Shown here: piece after piece, positions 47,126 to 58,404 of the stretch
How positions within the stretch are numbered: the stretch's first letter is position 1
Layout: the number at the start of each line of letters is the position of its first letter
DNA from: Dioszegia crocea
Lineage: Eukaryota > Basidiomycota > Tremellomycetes > Tremellales > Bulleribasidiaceae
Direction: 5' to 3'
NCBI GenBank assembly: GCA_001600615.1
Contig: BCKK01000008.1
Location: 496,001 to 560,000, forward strand
DNA length: 64,000 bases
Made by a program: the position numbers and the translations under genes
The notes under the pieces: generated by a model
Told to the model about the DNA's origin: nothing
Database searches by the model: none
Seen by the model: only the letters and a program-made list of their open reading frames with translations

Positions 47126-47552
47126 TCGACTTGATCCTTAGATCAAAAGCAGTCAGATGAGCGACCTAGCCGGACGCTGACGGGGTTTGACAGCGTGGGG
47201 CTGCTGAGGCCAAGGATGGGTTGTGCGTGCGTGCCGAATGGACCTCAGGGTGGCGAAAGCCGTTCTTTCGAGGACCAGGCTCACAATCGTGGATCTCTTT
47301 CCAGGCTTCGAGCGACGTGTGAGTCCTTTTTTGCTTTGTTCTATCCGTCAAGGCTTTGTTCAGGCGTATAGGGTATAGTACAAGGGAGTGAGGATGAGTG
47401 ATGAGTGGACAGAAAGGCAAGTTCATGCCCCTACTAACTTTGAAACACGGCGAATTACGTCACTATCCTCCAAGCCAAAGAGAATCCAAGCAACCCACCA
47501 ACGCTTTGTCCACTCTTCTTGTGCATACCCTCAATCGCACTCCGTACTCACC
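47126..47552. promoter_or_regulatory. Divergent promoter region, myristoylated orphan / ThuA-like gene
   Basis: About 430 bp between the two starts. An open frame runs in from 47388 on plus, but the signal peptide begins at the later ATG 47553, so this stretch is read as 5' UTR and promoter. Confidence 0.4.
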
Positions 47553-49018
47553 ATGCTGACCCTCGCCGGACTGTTGACTATCACAATAGCCACCATGTCC
47601 GCTTTGGCACAGGCCCAACAGCGACAACGTACGCCTCGGGTGTTGGTCTACACGGCTACGGCGGGGTTCAGGCATGATTCCATCCCTACTGCGATTGAGG
47701 TCCTGGGTGGTTTGTCGGGAAATGCGGGTGTCAACTTTGTGTTTTCAGAGTGAGCCATCCTACGAGAGAGATATATCTGGCCGAAGCTGATGATAGAAAT
47801 CCTGGGTTGTTCACCGATGCAGGCTTGGCAGGATTTGATTGTCTCATGTTTGTCCATAATTCAGATCAGAGTAAGTTGAGCTTCCCATCTGCTTGACTAT
47901 CAGGATTTAGCCCAAGATGTCAATGGGAGCTGAGAAACCAGTCTTGAATTCTACTGGAGAAGCTGCTCTGCAAAATTACTTCAGGTCAGGTGGCGCCTAC
48001 GTTGGTGTTCATGCGGCCTCGACTTGTCTGGTGAACAATACGAATTATCAGCAAGCTGTCGGGGCTATATTTGACTATCACCCTGAGCTTCAGCCCGCTG
48101 TAAGTTAAGTAGCTCAAGGTCATAGTTCTGTATTCTTGAGACTAGTGGCTGATAAATGATAGACATTCACCAGAGTAAACTCGACGCATCCCGCCACAGT
48201 CAACGTCCCTGATCAATGGCGATATGTGAGCTTTCCACTTCTGTCTGTTTACACCAGCTGAATCTTAAGACTGAAGAGGTCTATTACTTCCGTAGTGATC
48301 CAAGATCGAATGGGGCTCAGCTCTTGCTTTCGGTTGACGAGTCAAGCTACACCAGTGCGTAGTCACTTTCGTATCCTCATCTGTGATCAGTATAAGAGTA
48401 TGTGCTGACTATCCTAGACACAGGAACTACCACCGGATCATATCCGTCTCAAGGCAATCCACATCCAATCGGTACGCCAAGCCTCAATACAAAACACAAT
48501 TTCCCAGCTAACATTTCTCAGCTTGGTTCATCGAATCACCCCAATCCGCACAGCCGCTCAAGTCCGGCGCATCAAAAGCAGGCCGATCATTCTATACATC
48601 TCTGGGCCACTCAATCGAGAGTAAGCTTACGAAGACGTTGATGCGCGATCTGAAGACGGCCCAAGCTGACTAGACAGCATGGCGAGACCCCACATTCCAA
48701 TCACACGTAATGGGCGGTCTCCGCTGGGCATTGGACGGAGCTAGTACAAGAGCCTATGGCGCTGGATTAGTTGGCAACAACACCAGCTCGGCCAGTGGGA
48801 CATCTCAGCCTGGACCAGTATCGGCATCGGCATCAGCATCAGCATCGGGCGGGAGTAGCACTGCTCAACCTACTTCGAGCGCAAGTGGGACTGGCACATC
48901 TGCTGCTGCGCCCAGTCAGAGTCGGGCTGCAGGCGATGGCCGTATAGGCCGGCCGGGTGCAGGGGCGGCAGCTGTGGTCATTGCGGCTGGGGGCTTGGGG
49001 CTAGGGCTTGTGTTGTGA
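47553..49018 (+). CDS. Secreted ThuA-like domain protein with Ser/Thr-rich stalk, probable GPI anchor
   Basis: The start at 47553 gives a signal peptide (MLTLAGLLTITIATMSALA). The ThuA-like (glutamine-amidotransferase-like) domain then opens with RVLVYTATAGFRHDSIPTAI, followed over introns by FTDAGLAGFDCLMFVHNSD, ALQNYFRSGGAYVGVHAAS and AIFDYHPELQPATFTRVNS. It ends with RSFYTSLGHSIETWRDPTF and GGLRWALDG. A Ser/Ala/Thr-rich linker and a terminal hydrophobic stretch (AAVVIAAGGLGLGLVL) suggest GPI anchoring. The bacterial family is linked to sugar utilisation; the fungal substrate is unknown. Introns are at about 47752-47795, 47871-47940, 48105-48162, 48228-48271, 48357-48418, 48469-48521 and 48612-48675. 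Confidence 0.8.
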
Positions 49019-49217
49019 GACATCTTGGTGCATCGGATCAATTGCGGGAGTAAGCGAGGGGTTTGTGTGAATGTTTGTGTAGCCAAACCTTGGACAATCA
49101 GTATCTTATGTCGCCATGTATAGCTAATCAAGATTGTATATATACATCATTGAGAGAATTACCCAGAGCGTAGCCTTCCAAGATTCGATATCTTCGAGCT
49201 AGTGAGCCCCTGACTGA

Positions 49218-50459
49218 TCATGTCCCAGCCTCCTGCCTTCTAAGATACTCTAGGGTGTCCCTATGCAATCTCAACGCCTCAGCATACGTCCTCATCTCCA
49301 TCCCATCCATCTGACAAATTGTCAACCGCTCCATCGTTTCAGTCATTTTAGACAGCTCATGAGGTTTCGGACCAGGAAGTTTCTGTCGCCATAACGACGA
49401 TAGACTCTTTTGGATCTGATTCTTGATGTCGATAGGATCGAGGATCTGATCTATCGTGATATCATCAAGCGCGCCGCTTATGCCGCAAGTGGGATCAAGC
49501 ACCAGTTTGACTGACTGCCCGCTGTCAATTGTCGCAACGAGTAATCTGGCAATATGCCAAGTCGTCCATTCGATCAATGCCGATGCACGATGGATGAGCA
49601 CGAGGTGTGCGTTTGAAGATGTGTAATCGAAGAGCATGAAGCACTGTTTGTATTTGGGCTCAAAATCTTTGATCTGGATGATTGTCGTGAAGCCCAAGGT
49701 GGAGCTGGAGTGTTGAACCTTTGATTCGGGCCTGAGTTGAGGTCCGCCTCCCGAGTCTGTAGAATCAGGTTCGTAGCTCGCCTGACTTAGTGATGTGCCG
49801 AGGATGAGTGTCGAGCCGCGGATTGAAGAGAGGAGATCAAGATCAAGCTTGGGGATGAAATGACCCTCTCGATGGCTCGGCAAGTCGATATCTGCCTGAC
49901 GTCGATAGTGGAGATACACCGTATCGACCTCTACGTCCCTTCCGACCAGTTCCGACATACGCGCTGCCGGCCCTGGGGACGTAGAGTCCAGATTGACAGG
50001 CCGGTAATCAGAGACGTTGGTGGTGAGATCTCGCCAAGACGCGTCAATCAGGATAGTGATGGCTTGGGGTGAGACGTCATCGCTGACTTCGTCCGGTTTG
50101 AAGACTGGGATAGTCGAGCCGGGGAAGAGGGAGAAAGTGGAAGCTGGTATAGGAAGGGGATTGCGGAGGATGAGGAGAGGGTATCGGCAGAGCCATCTGT
50201 TCGCTTCGGCCGAGAAGTGGCCGCCGATCCGACGGGCGAAGGTGATTTCTCGACGAGAAGCGAAGGCTAAGTCCATGATCCTGCGGACGATATCGAAGGG
50301 TACAGTATACTTGTATCGGGGAGACACGGCCTGATCGACCATATCAATCGAGGTGTGACTCAGCATCTGGTCCGTCAGCGAGACAATCTGAGGGGCGCAG
50401 TGATGCGAAGGAAGACTTAGACGTACCTTAACGATGGCGTCCGTAGGTTCTACAGTCAT
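49218..50459 (-). CDS. Orphan family protein, member 2
   Basis: The chosen start is ATG 50459 (MTVEPTDAIVK), followed by an in-phase intron at about 50369-50426 (GTACGT donor, CTGAC branch, CCAG acceptor) into MLSHTSIDMVDQAVSP. The conserved blocks follow: TVPFDIVRRIMDLAFASRRE, NRWLCRYPLLILRN, LDLLSSIRGSTLILGTSL, VKLVLDPTCGI, IKNQIQKSLSSLWRQK and YAEALRLHRDTLEYLRRQ. Block order and spacing agree with members 1 and 3. A longer open frame reaches 50726 but its extra N-terminus looks non-coding. No known domain is recognised, and no signal peptide or membrane span is present. Confidence 0.65.
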   Translation of the reverse strand: MTVEPTDAIVKVRLSLPSHHCAPQIVSLTDQMLSHTSIDMVDQAVSPRYKYTVPFDIVRRIMDLAFASRREITFARRIGGHFSAEANRWLCRYPLLILRNPLPIPASTFSLFPGSTIPVFKPDEVSDDVSPQAITILIDASWRDLTTNVSDYRPVNLDSTSPGPAARMSELVGRDVEVDTVYLHYRRQADIDLPSHREGHFIPKLDLDLLSSIRGSTLILGTSLSQASYEPDSTDSGGGPQLRPESKVQHSSSTLGFTTIIQIKDFEPKYKQCFMLFDYTSSNAHLVLIHRASALIEWTTWHIARLLVATIDSGQSVKLVLDPTCGISGALDDITIDQILDPIDIKNQIQKSLSSLWRQKLPGPKPHELSKMTETMERLTICQMDGMEMRTYAEALRLHRDTLEYLRRQEAGT

Positions 50460-50847
50460 GTTGATTGATGGGCAGTCTGAGCGCAGATGATGTTGAGAGA
50501 CATCAGTAGAGTACGTGCCATCAGCAGACAGCGAGTCGGTCCTCCTTTGACAATCCCTCGAGGGGGAGACTAAAGGATTTGTCATGACCGTATTTGGGAT
50601 CATCGACAGCGGACGCCTGTCCTGATCAGTCATAGAATATGACGCCAGAGGAGCGGTCGTATTCAGTGTGCCACTATTCACGGCGCAAGTCCAGAGCATC
50701 AGCCGAGAACCTGATACATACGGCACGAAGGAACACCTCGTCCAAGTGCCGCCCGAGCCTCCCTTGCCGCTTATCCGCTACCGCCTCCGTCATCTTTCAC
50801 ACCTTCCTCTCCGTCACCCGCCTACATTCTTATCCTCGCCTAGCGCT

Positions 50848-51147
50848 CTAGTGGTGCTCTGATGAGCCATGGCCTGCACCATGCGCTGGTTTCTTCGCGA
50901 TGAAATCGTCGTATATGACATAGGCGGTGAAAGCGACGATTGCCGTGCCTAGCCCTGGGAACATACTTCTGTGACTTGTCAGCTCCAGTCAAGAGTAGGT
51001 CATGCGGCCAAGCTGCAAGGTCCACTCGGAGCAGAAGCGGGTAGATGGCTGATTGACTAACCTGAACATGGCGCGGTTGGAAAATATGGGGGATTTTCTC
51101 CAAGCTTCACGGGCTCCCCAAGGATCACGATATAGTGGGCCGGGCAT
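50848..51147 (-). CDS. NDUFB3 (B12)-like accessory subunit of mitochondrial complex I
   Basis: Two short exons join across 50969-51061: MPGPLYRDPWGAREAWRKSP and IFSNRAMFR, then SMFPGLGTAIVAFTAYVIYD and DFIAKKPAHG. The block REAWRKSPIFSNR-MFR-MFPGLGTAIVAF is the hallmark of the B12 subunit, with one membrane span at the end and a His-rich C-terminus (GAGHGSSEHH). Stop is TAG 50848-50850. The product is about 68 residues, in the family range. The upstream intron-like segment (acceptor CATAG just before 51147) suggests a 5'-UTR or an extra leader exon at about 51212-51260, so the true start could be further upstream. The presence of complex I fits a non-Saccharomyces fungus. Confidence 0.8.
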
Positions 51148-51798
51148 CTATGATGTCAGTTATCTTGCTCTATGGCAGTCCCCACGCTTAGAATATGTAG
51201 GGTAAAACATACATTGGACGGGAGTAGGGGATGGGGAATAGGGGGATGCGAGTAGACCTAAGCAGGAGGCGTTACAGCTCAGATTTCGGTGAATTTTCTT
51301 CGAGTTGCACTCAAATTTCGAGCAGCTCGGCAGTGAGTGTGTGGAACTCTTGAGTTGGCCTGACGAATATAGTTGTATGGGGTAGATGTAGCTAGGTGGA
51401 AAGAGCGCTCAGCGAGTGGTCAGTTGGTACGTGCCTGAATCCTTGGAGTAGGCGGCGATGGCCGATAAGCCAGATTTTTAGATTCCGGCACTAGTCGGGC
51501 GGACACAACTCAACGGCCACTCAACATTCTATTATAGGACCAACGGCAAAGGTACAACACTCACAATTGTAGTATACACAGATACTCAACGACAGATCCG
51601 AACGCGTAGGTCGCTTGCGAATAGTCCTTGAAGATTTCCCTCGCGAAATTCGCTCGATTCCAACGGCCAAACTCGCTAAACGGGCATTGCCGGATGATTG
51701 ATCTCGCCCCTGTCCCTACCGTTGTTCCCCCTCCGGTCTCTCAGTAGACCCTACCAAACATCCCTTAAACGAGCAGCGCCCCAAGCCCAGTCACCACG
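51148..51798. promoter_or_regulatory. Divergent promoter region, NDUFB3 / coiled-coil membrane protein
   Basis: It contains a probable leader exon and intron of the NDUFB3 gene near 51148-51260. Otherwise no conserved coding signal is seen. Confidence 0.4.
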
Positions 51799-54700
51799 AT
51801 GGGCCTAGGGGATCTGCTCGACCGGTCCCGCTCAGCTCTAGCGGAGGTCCGGGACGGGATCGTCGAGCTGGCCCATACCGATAATCCCGAATCCTTCATC
51901 GGGTCATTGTTGGGTTTGGAAGGCGATGCGGTTGAGGGTGTGCATTTTGACGTCGTGCAATTCGCGCCGGACGTGGAGGACTTCATGTCTGATGCGGGGA
52001 TACATGCGCATTCGCGTCTAGGCGGGATCGCACGGATGGGACTAGAGAAGATGGGATTGGGGTCAGGGTGGGATTTCGACGTCAGGAAGATGTTGTTCTG
52101 GTTGGGTGTGCTGGCGGTTTTGATGCTTGTTGGTGAGTCTCACTTTTGCGCAAAGGACTCAAGTTGCAGCGAAGAAGGAAATACTGATGCCACAGCGGTG
52201 ATGACCAACCCGACCGAAGCGTCCTTCCGTACCTACCTGACTGAATTATCTTTCCGACGCCACCTAGCTGTCATTCGATCCAACGATGACCATCCCTCCG
52301 ACGCATCTCTGTCTCCGCTGCCCATCACGTCCTTGCCTTCAACATCAGGATCCACCGGCCACCCAAATGTAACTACAGACGATAAAACGGACTCCAAAAC
52401 ACACACCTGTCCCTCCTCGACACACACGCCGGGGACGGAAACACCAACAATAGCTCCCTTCAGATTTTCGAACCACGTTGCCATTTCCCTCCGAACTCCC
52501 ATGCTGTATTTTCGATCAGCATTCTTCGTCTCGGTGGCAATTACCTCACCGGTCGGTCCGCCCGCCTTCCTCTCGGACCCAATGCCACACGCGCTTCTTT
52601 CCAATTTCCACGGAAAGAAATCGCCGGTACCGCGAGAAAGGCACGTACTGTATCTTGGATATCTGGGGTATTGGGTTCAGGTCGGCGTAATACCGCGAAA
52701 ATTGGAATGGGCGTGGAGGGTGGCGATTGAGGGGCCTAAAGAGAAGGGACGGAAGAGGAGCGTTGCCGATAGATCGGGCGTCTTGGAGTTGAAGGCGATT
52801 CCGGGGAAGGATGATTCTGCTACTGCAACTTGTGAGTCTTTCTAGACGGTCAGTAAATGTGGTGAGGCTGATGTCCAGCAACCAAAGCTGTCTCGCTTCA
52901 TCCTTCGAAGTCCAACAAGAGTATCCGAAAAGTTGGCTCAACGAACGATTTGCACGAATCTTCGACTCTGCCACTTCACTCCCTTCCGTCTATCCCTATC
53001 CCAGTTCAACCCGAATCTCGCCGACCATCCCTTGTCAACCTAAACCTCCTTCCTCCTCCTTCCACAGCGACTGAACCTGCCGATACCCCTACACTTGTTG
53101 CTTTAAAGCATGATCTGTCAAAAGCCCAAGATACCCTGCTCGACCTTAAGAATCAGCTGCTCTCGCATGAGCAGACCGTCTCTGACGCGCACGCTAGTCT
53201 GCAGAGTACCCTAGACGAATTGCGGAATAAGCGGAAAGAGGATGATGTAGAAAGGCAGGAATTGAAGGGGCGGACGAAAACCTTCGAGGAGCAGAAGCGG
53301 CAGGCTGAGTCTGCGCGGAAAGAGGCTGAGAAACGTCTCAAGGCGGCCGAGGCAGGTCGGGATGGTCTAATAGCCAAGATTGAAGGTGCCAAGAAGGAAA
53401 TGGGGGATATAAGGAGTGCGATACGCAGTAGTGAGCTTGCTGTTGAGGGGTTGAAGGAGGATCGGGAAAAGATGTTAGTGAGCGCTAGGGAAGCTGTGGA
53501 AGGGCGGAAAGTGGAGTTGGAGAGATTAGAGGAGGAGATGATTAGGGTTGAAAGGGAGCAAGAGGCCCTAGGTGGGAAAGTCAGGGAGGCAGAAGAGAGG
53601 CTGAGAGCGAGTCAGGAGGCTGTGGAGGCTGCCAAGAAGATTGGACCAGAGGAGGAAATGATGATGATGGCCGCGGCGTACGAGGCGGCTGCGCAGGAAG
53701 GGTACATGTACGGTCAGGCGCCCGGATCGGGACCGGGTGCAACCCCGGGACAACAGGGACAGGGACAGGGACAGGCGCACGGAACACACACGCCCGCACC
53801 CCATCCTGGCGGCCACAATACCCATTCGGCAAATTGGGCAAGTCAAGCAGCGGCATATATGGCCGAAGCTGGTATGCCGCTCTTGGACCAAAGCTATACT
53901 GCCCGATCTACCCCTGCCCATCCCAGTCGGACCTCGGCCGACCCTAAGCGTCTGGCGGACCTCACTGGATTCGAAGACTTCGGACCTGGACATTCTTTGA
54001 ACGGGAATGGGACAGGGGATGGATTTGGGCAGATGTTGGGTGCCGCTGCGAATCGTCTTCATAACCCTTACCACCCCTCCACACCTCCCTTGGCCGATTA
54101 CCCACCCTCTGAAACCGACTCGGACATCTACGGCCACGATCCCGGTTCACCCAATGGCGGAATTTCCACTTCATTCTCTGCCAATCTGCTCCCACAGGGT
54201 CTGTTCCGCTCGTTATTGGGTGGCGACATGACGCCTGTGGAAGATGGGTCTGGATCGACACTGTCCGAAGCGCTAAATTTTGAACCTCCACCTATCCTCT
54301 TGCCTGATTCTTCGGATTCCCCCCTGTCACACATACCTTACGTCCATGATTCGGCCTATCAATCTGGTCCGGAACAGACCCGAGCGGAGGACGAAGGCGG
54401 GCATCACTCGGGTTCGGAATCGGGAGATGAAGCGGAAGAAGTCTGGAAATCGCCTATGCTGGAATTCAACCCTCCCACTACTGCTTCTACAGCCATTACC
54501 GATTATCCTTCTGCCCCCGCGGTTCAGCAAACAACACCCGCAAATCGGATGAAGCGATTCTCCTTCTCCCGCCTCCTCCCACCCAATACCACACCCCCTT
54601 CTGCATCCTCTGCTACTCCCCCAGTCCTATCTGGTCTGCCACCCGTCTCTCGTCGCTGGTTCTCGGGCACGAACTCCGCTTCGGCCGAAAACCTACACGC

Positions 54701-55304
54701 GTACCCACTTTTCCAGGGAAATAACGGGTCGTCAGATTCGTTAGGCAACCATCCCTCCTCTTTGGGATTGGGCGGGGATAGTCCATTCGCACCTAGCGAG
54801 ACGGAGAAGAAGCAGTTGGCGCTAAAGTGGGGTCCACTGTCCAAGTACAGGTGGGGCTCGCCTGCGGGTGGTAATGGTGGCGGTGGCAGCAATGGGGAAG
54901 GTGGCAGCGGCGGTTTGGGCCGATCAGCGAGTATGGACCTGACCAATGGTTCCAACCCGCATTCGCGCGTCGCCTCAGCTCCCGAAGTTCCCAGTCCCGG
55001 ACAAAGCTGGATGGCCCGTCATCTACTTGTCAATGCCAATGCCCACCCTTCTACACCTTCTGCCACGTCCTCTGCACCCACCAAGTCCAAGTCCCCACTT
55101 ATCCCCCTTCCTTCACCCAATCGAGATTCGACAGACCTCATGGCGGACGATGAGCTGGATTATCATTCGCTCATCCCGACCCCCATGTCCAACCTTGGCT
55201 CGTCTGCCGACAGCAAGGAGGACAAGAAGGGATTCAAGTTTTTCTCATTGAGGAAATCGCAGGGTGGCGGGGTGAATGCTGGGACTAGTCCGGGATCACA
55301 GTAG
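51799..55304 (+). CDS. Large protein: N-terminal membrane segment, central coiled coil, disordered C-terminus
   Basis: ATG 51799 opens MGLGDLLDRSRSALAEVRDG. An in-frame intron at about 52133-52197 would give a span (MLFWLGVLAVLMLVAVMTN) followed at once by TNPTEASFRTYLTELSFRRH, a motif reminiscent of short membrane-anchored proteins with a TNP motif. A second intron at about 52833-52879 joins ATATSTKAVSLHPSKS and carries the frame into 52950-55304, uniting two long open frames. A coiled coil of about 180 residues follows (LDLKNQLLSHEQTVSDAHAS onward; heptad-rich E/K/R/Q). About 520 residues of Ser/Pro/Gly-rich sequence end with a phospho-motif-rich tail (KGFKFFSLRKSQ). I do not recognise the family. 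Two separate genes cannot be excluded. Confidence 0.6.
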
Positions 55305-55811
55305 GGCGCTTGAGGCAGGGTCAGGGACGTCAGTGGGACTCGTGGGATTATGTGGTAGAGGGTCTGACATGTTTGTAGTTCTGATATCTTGAGTACCGAG
55401 TAGTCTTCTGGTATGTAGGTAGAAGAGCCGGTGTCGGGCTTGCGCAGGTCTTGGGGTTCTGCTTAATCCATAAGGTGTCAATGTTGGTCGTTTGAGGGGA
55501 TGCAAGTTCTTGGTCAGTCCAGGCACAGGCAGTGAGACTATAGTCTACACTGATGGCTTTCCTCGACACATTCCACAATGCCGGAAGGCCAAGGCATGGT
55601 ATTTTCTGCTTTGGTATGAGTGGTGTATGTGAGTGTGGCAGACGAACCGCCCATAAATGTCTGGTGTCGAGACTAGGTGGTATTCGGAATCGTCTGTAGA
55701 TGCTGTCTGTGAGCCTCATATCGATGAGTTGACATCCGAGTGATCGACGAGGACAGACAATGAAGTGCAAGTCCGCCTACATTAAGCCTGACTCTTCCCT
55801 TCTATCGCCAT
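55305..55811. other. Convergent intergenic region, no gene seen
   Basis: 3' flanks of the coiled-coil gene and the uL29m gene. Only short overlapping frames without protein character. Confidence 0.45.
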
Positions 55812-56976
55812 CTACTTCTTGACCACATGACCCCCCTCATCAACCTGCACATCCCTGACAAACTCCTTGGCCTCTTCTCCACCTCCAAATCCTTCATCCC
55901 TCGACTCGACCTCCTCTTTCCCTACTTCCGCATCGCTCACAATCGGCTCGTGCTCGCCAGCTTCAGCGTCCAATTCCCCAGTCTCCGCCTCTGTTTCGGC
56001 AATAGTCGGTCCTTCTTGAATCCAAGTAGGGATCTCGGCCGTTCCGCGTAGTGCGTCCACCCCCGCAAAAGGGTCCGAAGATGGCGAGGCGGAGAAGGGG
56101 ATATGGGTAGATGATGGATTGAGAGGGGAAGCAGCGGCGAGTAAACCCAGTCGGCGCTCATTTAGGACATACTTGATTCGAGCCATTGATTTGCGGCACT
56201 GCGTGATCAGCGATGCGTCTAGTGCTATGTAGTCTGTGACTACTCACTCTGAATGCTCGCTTGGAGATTAACTCTCCACCCTCTCTTGGCGATATGCCCA
56301 GTCTCCTCCGTTCTTCCCGCTGAGTCGCCAACACATTCAACTCCTTGAGGAGTACATACCACAGGGTATGTAAATCGCCAAAGCTCTTCTGTCGGAGTTC
56401 TGATGCAGCCCAAGAACGACCTGGAAGGGCAATCAGAACACGTCTCCCCTTTAGTCTGAATCCTTACATACCCGACTTGATGTTTCCATCATCCTCCGTT
56501 GGCACCTCCAAACTACCACCATCCCTCGGTCCCGTCGTCGTCGCATCCAGCGCCTTCTGGCTATTCGCAGGCACATGGAAGAACTGCCAAAGAGGGTGAG
56601 AGGCCCTCTTGGTATTCTCCATATCCTTCAGATAGTCCGCAGAAGGGGGATATGAGGATGGTTCAGGATATCCCGATGGGAGGTATACCGGTGTTTTGCT
56701 AGCAGGACGAGAAGCGATCATTTTCCCTTTGGCCGAGTATCTCTTAGGAGCTGAAGTGATTACTGCTGGGGATAGTTCCGAGATGTCGTGGAGCTCAGGC
56801 TCGAATGCCGAAGTGTTGGACCCGCTCGATGCGATCTGCGAGTCGAGCTGGGTATGAGAGTGGGGGGAGGGGGAAATGCTGCCTAGGGCCGGAGCGCCCC
56901 CTTGGCCTGGATTTGGGATTTGGCGGCCTGAGGTGTGCATAAGCCGGGCGAAGCGGGTGAGTGTCAGGCGGGACAT
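55812..56976 (-). CDS. Mitochondrial large-subunit ribosomal protein uL29m (MRPL4/MRP-L47 type)
   Basis: The N-terminus [20 protein letters not shown] is an Arg/Ser/Thr-rich mitochondrial presequence. About 150 residues of linker lead, after an intron (about 56419-56474), to [20 protein letters not shown] and [20 protein letters not shown], the core MRP-L47 motif ([21 protein letters not shown]). A further intron (about 56186-56247) joins to [17 protein letters not shown], the conserved end of the domain. An acidic C-terminal extension ([16 protein letters not shown]) closes with DEGGHVVKK at 55812. Role: structural protein near the exit tunnel of the mitoribosome. Domain order is complete. 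Confidence 0.9.
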
Positions 56977-57299
56977 AGCGCTGATGTCTGCGTAGGTATG
57001 GGCAGTGGTTGATGGTAGATAGATGGTGGATGCTTAGTGGGCCTGGAAATTCTGGGAAAGCTCGATGTGGCGTTTTCGAAAGTGGCGCGAGAGTGGGCAG
57101 GTCCGTGCGTATTTGCCCTCCGAAGTCCGGCTTGCGGCTTTGGTCAGGTCGTACTGTACATTAAGCCCCCGGGTCCGAGTCGGGGATGCGGTGCCTTCAT
57201 GTCCAACGTGAGTATACTAGACTCCGTTTTGAGCGGATCTGGTCGTGTGGCTAACCGCTGACTTACTAAAGCAAGCAGTGTCTCTACCTTACTGATTTC
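56977..57299. other. Divergent intergenic region, uL29m / orphan member 3
   Basis: About 320 bp with no conserved frame. It must hold both promoters. Confidence 0.4.
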
Positions 57300-58290
57300 A
57301 TGCAGATGTCCTCCTTCGGCCATCTACTCACTGCTCCCGTCGAGATCAGGCGAAGATACATGAGCGAATTTCCTTGCTCAGAATTGGTGGCTAGGGCGAC
57401 AACTGGGCCGGACGAATTACGCGGCCCGGCTTCCGACCTTCTTCACTCCAAATTTCCCGTCATCGACGTACGCGAGCATGCCCTGATGCCCGGCGGCGCT
57501 CTCTCTACTACCGACAAGACGGCTGCGATCCAGATGGTGGACTCACCCACCATTCTCTTCCACCCTGCCGCGGTCTCCATTTCTGAGCAGAACAGGTGCA
57601 GCCTCGACCTTACTCCCTTTGAAACCTTCATCGACGTCACAGGGAGTGGTACTGCCCCTTACAACATTGTCTACCTCGGCTATTGCTACTCCCAAGACAA
57701 CACAGCCGAGTATCTCATCGACCTTCCCGAGCATCACCTCAACCGCATGTCGAGTGGTTTCGTCGTGACAAGCGAGCCCCTGACCCCGTCATCCGACGCT
57801 GAGGATTCATCGCCGCGTTTGACAAGCTGCAATCATCTCATCCAAAACGCCGATCACACTCCAGGCCAGCCTCCCCTATACTTCTTACCCGGGGATCCGA
57901 ATGTGCAAATGACATCCTACATACTTCGCTCCAGCGTCGATCTTTCCGAAACGGGGTGCGTGGATGCCATTACGAGCGTGCTCATGGACCCCGACACTCG
58001 ACACACGCGTCAGATGGTCCAGCTGATCCTTGACGGGGACGTTGGCAATTATGATGAAGGCATATTGAATGCTATTCGCTTGGACGTACGCGCTCGCTTG
58101 GTCGCCAGCATACGAACAGCCACCGCAAGCATCAACGCCGACGACATCGACATTATTTCACAGTCGCTTCTCGGTTGGCATTTTCAGAAAGGGAGATCCT
58201 GCGGTGGATGGGCAGACGGAGCCGGATCGGGAGGCACTCGCGATGCACAAACCGGCGAATCAATACATCAGAGAGAATCCGGTCGCGTGA
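57300..58290 (+). pseudogene. Orphan family protein, member 3 (3' end frameshifted)
   Basis: From ATG 57300 (MQMSSFGHLLTAPVEIRRRY) the frame is open to 58298. The conserved family blocks appear in order: APVEIRRRYMSEF, SDLLHSKFPVIDVRE, EYLIDLPEHHLNRMSSGFVV, and RQMVQLILDGDVGN. The final block is found only in the +1 frame: KGDPAVDGQTEPDREALAMH, then KPANQYIREN, ending at TGA 58288-58290, which aligns with the C-termini of members 1 and 2. The shift falls near 58186-58192 and no intron pair with correct phase explains it. The in-frame alternative ends with a Gly/Ser-rich, non-conserved tail. A recent pseudogene or a sequencing indel are both possible. Confidence 0.55.
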
Positions 58291-58404
58291 GATTGTAGCG
58301 AGAGAGTTGAGGAGATTCAAGATGCCAGGAGTAGTTTCCCAGATCGTTACGATGTATGGAAACTTAGGTCTGTTTCGGAGTCAACTACGGCTCGAGTATA
58401 CTTA

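Noticed and set aside
48820..48860. Microsatellite of GCATCG/GCATCA near the ThuA-like C-terminus as a separate repeat feature
   Set aside because: It encodes the Ser-Ala stalk in frame and is better described as part of that coding region.
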